Shown here piece by piece: positions 61,927 to 64,000 of a DNA stretch of 64,000 nt (position 1 is its first letter; each line of letters begins with the position of its first letter). The stretch covers positions 1-64,000 of the forward strand of contig NZ_JARXWE010000004.1 in assembly GCF_029893235.1 (NCBI RefSeq). The letters run 5' to 3'. Under the pieces are notes generated by a model that saw nothing but the letters and a program-made list of their open reading frames with translations, ran no database searches and had not been told where the DNA came from. The translations under genes and the position numbers were made by a program. Source of the DNA: Dysgonomonas sp. PH5-45. GTDB taxonomy: Bacteria; Bacteroidota; Bacteroidia; Bacteroidales; Dysgonomonadaceae.

Positions 61927-63036
61927 ATGCACTCAATAAAGACGATATACGTATTGGTGTTTACAATACCGGCAATTACTTCGTTAATCTGTGCGCTTTT
62001 GTCCGTTCTCTATTATAATTCCAGAGAGAATAATGAATTATCCCACAAAGAGCTTTCCGTCAGGCTCATTCATTTTTATATTACTACCGGCTTTGGCTGG
62101 TTGAGTATGATATGCTATATAGCCCTGCCCAGCGTATTTATTTACCTTAATGCTTTCTCTTATCTGTCGGTATTGCTGACACAAGTTATTTTATACCACT
62201 TTGCATTTTGTTTAACTAAAATCAGCAGAAATGAAAAATTCACCTTTATTCATTATCTGATTCCTATTATAGTTTTTATTGCATTTTTGTTAGCTTCATT
62301 GTTGGCTCCATTCGATATTCAAAGATCGGTAGCGTATGGTAATAAAATAGACCATTGGTTTTTTATTTTTTCGTATTCCAAACTCCCGTTGTTCTTTTTC
62401 TACAACTTAATATACTCTATACTGTGTATTTATCGCATCAATAGGTTTAAACGGCAAGCAACAAAACAGCCCTCAAACAAAAGATATTTTTCTACTTTCT
62501 GGCTTTATTCGCTCATTCCTATTGTTTTATCGACCCTACCCCTACCCTTTGTATTATATTTTTTAGCAAAAGAACAGATCTTTAACATTATAATCATAAT
62601 TATACCTATAACCATTACCATAGTAAAATATATTGTTCTGTGTTATAATACCATCGCAGGTAACTATGTTGTTGTGTATCCCGACGACAGAAAAAAACAC
62701 CATGCCGAAGAACATCAAAAGCAAGGATTAAACAAAGAGCGGTTCGAAAAATACATGTGCGAAAACAAACCCTACCTAAATCCGAAACTAAAAATTGCCG
62801 ATCTCATACTGCCACTCTATACCAACCGCACATACCTGTCTTCGTTTATCAATTGCAATTATGGCATGAGTTTCAATCAGTTTATAAACGCATGCCGGCT
62901 GCACGAATTTACACAATTGCGAAACAATCCCCTTTACGCCTCACTTAGCGAACAGGAGCTTGCCGAAAAAGCAGGTTTTTGCAATTACCGAAGTTATCTG
63001 AGAACTAAAACGAACCGCAGTAAAGAATGCAAATAG
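61927..63036 (+). CDS. membrane-anchored AraC-family regulator, paralogue 2
   Basis: The 369-residue product has the same layout as the upstream gene: about seven membrane segments (to about residue 250) and an AraC-type domain. The C-terminal domains share NRTYLSSFINxxYGMxFxxxxNxCRLxE and end in AGFxxYRSYLR, while the membrane halves have drifted further. The pattern suggests tandem duplication with divergence of the sensor part. Targets are unknown. Confidence 0.8.
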   Translation: MHSIKTIYVLVFTIPAITSLICALLSVLYYNSRENNELSHKELSVRLIHFYITTGFGWLSMICYIALPSVFIYLNAFSYLSVLLTQVILYHFAFCLTKISRNEKFTFIHYLIPIIVFIAFLLASLLAPFDIQRSVAYGNKIDHWFFIFSYSKLPLFFFYNLIYSILCIYRINRFKRQATKQPSNKRYFSTFWLYSLIPIVLSTLPLPFVLYFLAKEQIFNIIIIIIPITITIVKYIVLCYNTIAGNYVVVYPDDRKKHHAEEHQKQGLNKERFEKYMCENKPYLNPKLKIADLILPLYTNRTYLSSFINCNYGMSFNQFINACRLHEFTQLRNNPLYASLSEQELAEKAGFCNYRSYLRTKTNRSKECK

Positions 63037-63132
63037 AATACAGAAAATAGCTCTTTCTTCCGGATTTTTGTTTTAATTTTAAAGCCAAAATCTGATTGTT
63101 GCATATAATTCTGTTTTATAAATTCAGTGATC

Positions 63133-63996
63133 ATGAAAAAGATAATTTTGTATATCTGCCTTATTTCCTTTTCGTTGGCCTTAAAAGCCCAATCCGAAAA
63201 GATAGATTTTGCGATAGAAGTAGCAAGCCAGGAATTTGTGGTAGGCGATAAGATAAGCGTAAACTATATATTGACCGGAGCCCGGGGGAAAAACTTCAAA
63301 CTCAAAACCAAAGAAATAAAAAACGCCGAAATTCTGTTCGGCCCCTCTATTTACACTTCAAGCCAATCGGCGCCTAATAAAAAAACAGGAAAAATAGAAA
63401 CTTCCATAACCGAAAAATACACCTATATTATATTGCCATCGGCCAAGGGAACTATCGAACTGCCGGAAGCAACGATAGAAGCACAAGGGAAACAATATAC
63501 CGCCAAGTCCATAAAAATAAAGGTATCGGGCAAGCAAGACAAAAAGGAAGCCAAACAGGAAAAACAAACGAAGAAAAAGAAAAAAGAAGAATACTTTGTT
63601 CGGGTTATTGCCTCTAAAAAAACAGCTTCGATAGGTGAGCCGGTAGAAATACTATACCGCCTCTACGCAACCAGCACCGAAGGGCAGATAGTAGATATAA
63701 ACTATCCTTCGTTCAGAGGGTTTCGGGTTGAAGATAACAGTCGCCAGTTGAGCAACGATTTTTCGGAAGAAAAATACAAAGGAAAAAACTATAAGACATT
63801 CGACCTGAAATCATTTACTCTCTACCCCACAGATGCCGGAACATGGACTATATCTCCGCTGAAGATTACGATTGCCACCGAATCGGACGACGATAGCGAA
63901 GCCGAGTACGACTGGTGGGGCAGAAAACGCAAACACTACGAGCAGAACAATATTGAATCGGACGAATTGACCATCTCGGTGGGTATATCCATGTAA
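63133..63996 (+). CDS. short BatD-like exported protein
   Basis: The ATG at 63133 gives 287 residues with a signal peptide ending ALKAQ. The BatD pattern is present: EFVVGDKISVNYILTGARGKNFK (in parts), YTYIILPSAKGTIELPEATIEA and, after a Lys-rich linker (about 150-160), VRVIASKKTASIGEPVEILYRLY, DAGTWTISPLKITI. BatD proteins are usually 550-600 residues with C-terminal membrane helices; this one ends after the second domain. It may be a short paralogue or one half of a split gene whose continuation lies outside the window. Confidence 0.7.
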   Translation: MKKIILYICLISFSLALKAQSEKIDFAIEVASQEFVVGDKISVNYILTGARGKNFKLKTKEIKNAEILFGPSIYTSSQSAPNKKTGKIETSITEKYTYIILPSAKGTIELPEATIEAQGKQYTAKSIKIKVSGKQDKKEAKQEKQTKKKKKEEYFVRVIASKKTASIGEPVEILYRLYATSTEGQIVDINYPSFRGFRVEDNSRQLSNDFSEEKYKGKNYKTFDLKSFTLYPTDAGTWTISPLKITIATESDDDSEAEYDWWGRKRKHYEQNNIESDELTISVGISM

Positions 63997-64000
63997 AAAA

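Overview
The window is bacterial chromosome from a member of the Bacteroidota, most likely order Bacteroidales and close to Dysgonomonas or Parabacteroides (my inference from gene content, not from a search). Support: many genes are preceded by the Bacteroidales promoter element TAnnTTTG instead of a sigma70 -10 box; secD and secF are fused; there is a C-terminal type IX secretion sorting domain, a SusC-style TonB receptor with a CarboxypepD_reg-like N-terminal domain, DUF1573, DUF4369 and DUF6443-type proteins; and Shine-Dalgarno sequences are weak.

Region 1 (1-15435, all minus strand) is the accessory part: a polymorphic-toxin (Rhs) locus. Read in transcription order it holds a T9SS-sorted secreted protein, a 1116-residue SpvB/TcB-like YD protein, a 1263-residue Rhs protein with signal peptide whose tip is a HExxH metallopeptidase-like domain, two lipoproteins, and then an array of displaced Rhs tips. 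The array contains a core+tip fragment with a candidate immunity gene, a pre-toxin+toxin fragment with its candidate immunity gene, a very short toxin-tip remnant with its candidate immunity gene, and a core+tip fragment (JAB-like motif) followed by lipoproteins. The same roughly 240-300 bp Rhs core DNA occurs three times, and the same terminator hairpin marks two module borders. The orphan core fragments have no ATG start, signal peptide or N-terminus, so they look like a store of silent tips that can recombine with the complete gene.

Region 2 (15.7-31.3 kb) is mostly housekeeping: dprA, a cation diffusion facilitator, a C69 dipeptidase, a YD-type lipoprotein, lysC-lysA for the lysine branch, a family 2 glycosyltransferase, a TonB receptor with a small His-rich partner, mgsA-gcvT-pepT, and a small SRP RNA placed directly against a tRNA-Thr.

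Region 3 (31.3-59.7 kb) is core genome: a secreted unknown, an apparently exported superoxide dismutase, nusB-yajC-ybbR-coaE-znuA-znuC in one direction, HIT and greA, a thioredoxin-fold lipoprotein without its CxxC, pnp, secDF, DUF1573, meaB, a ROK kinase, nadE-ridA-rlmB-recN, a UBA-like/DUF2185 gene pair, an OPT transporter, an AlkX/AlkZ-like winged-helix protein and folD.

Region 4 (59.7-64 kb) is an AT-rich stretch with a gene remnant, two tandem membrane-anchored AraC-type regulators, and a short BatD-like protein at the edge. I found no phage, insertion sequence or CRISPR array. The most unusual system is the Rhs module array.
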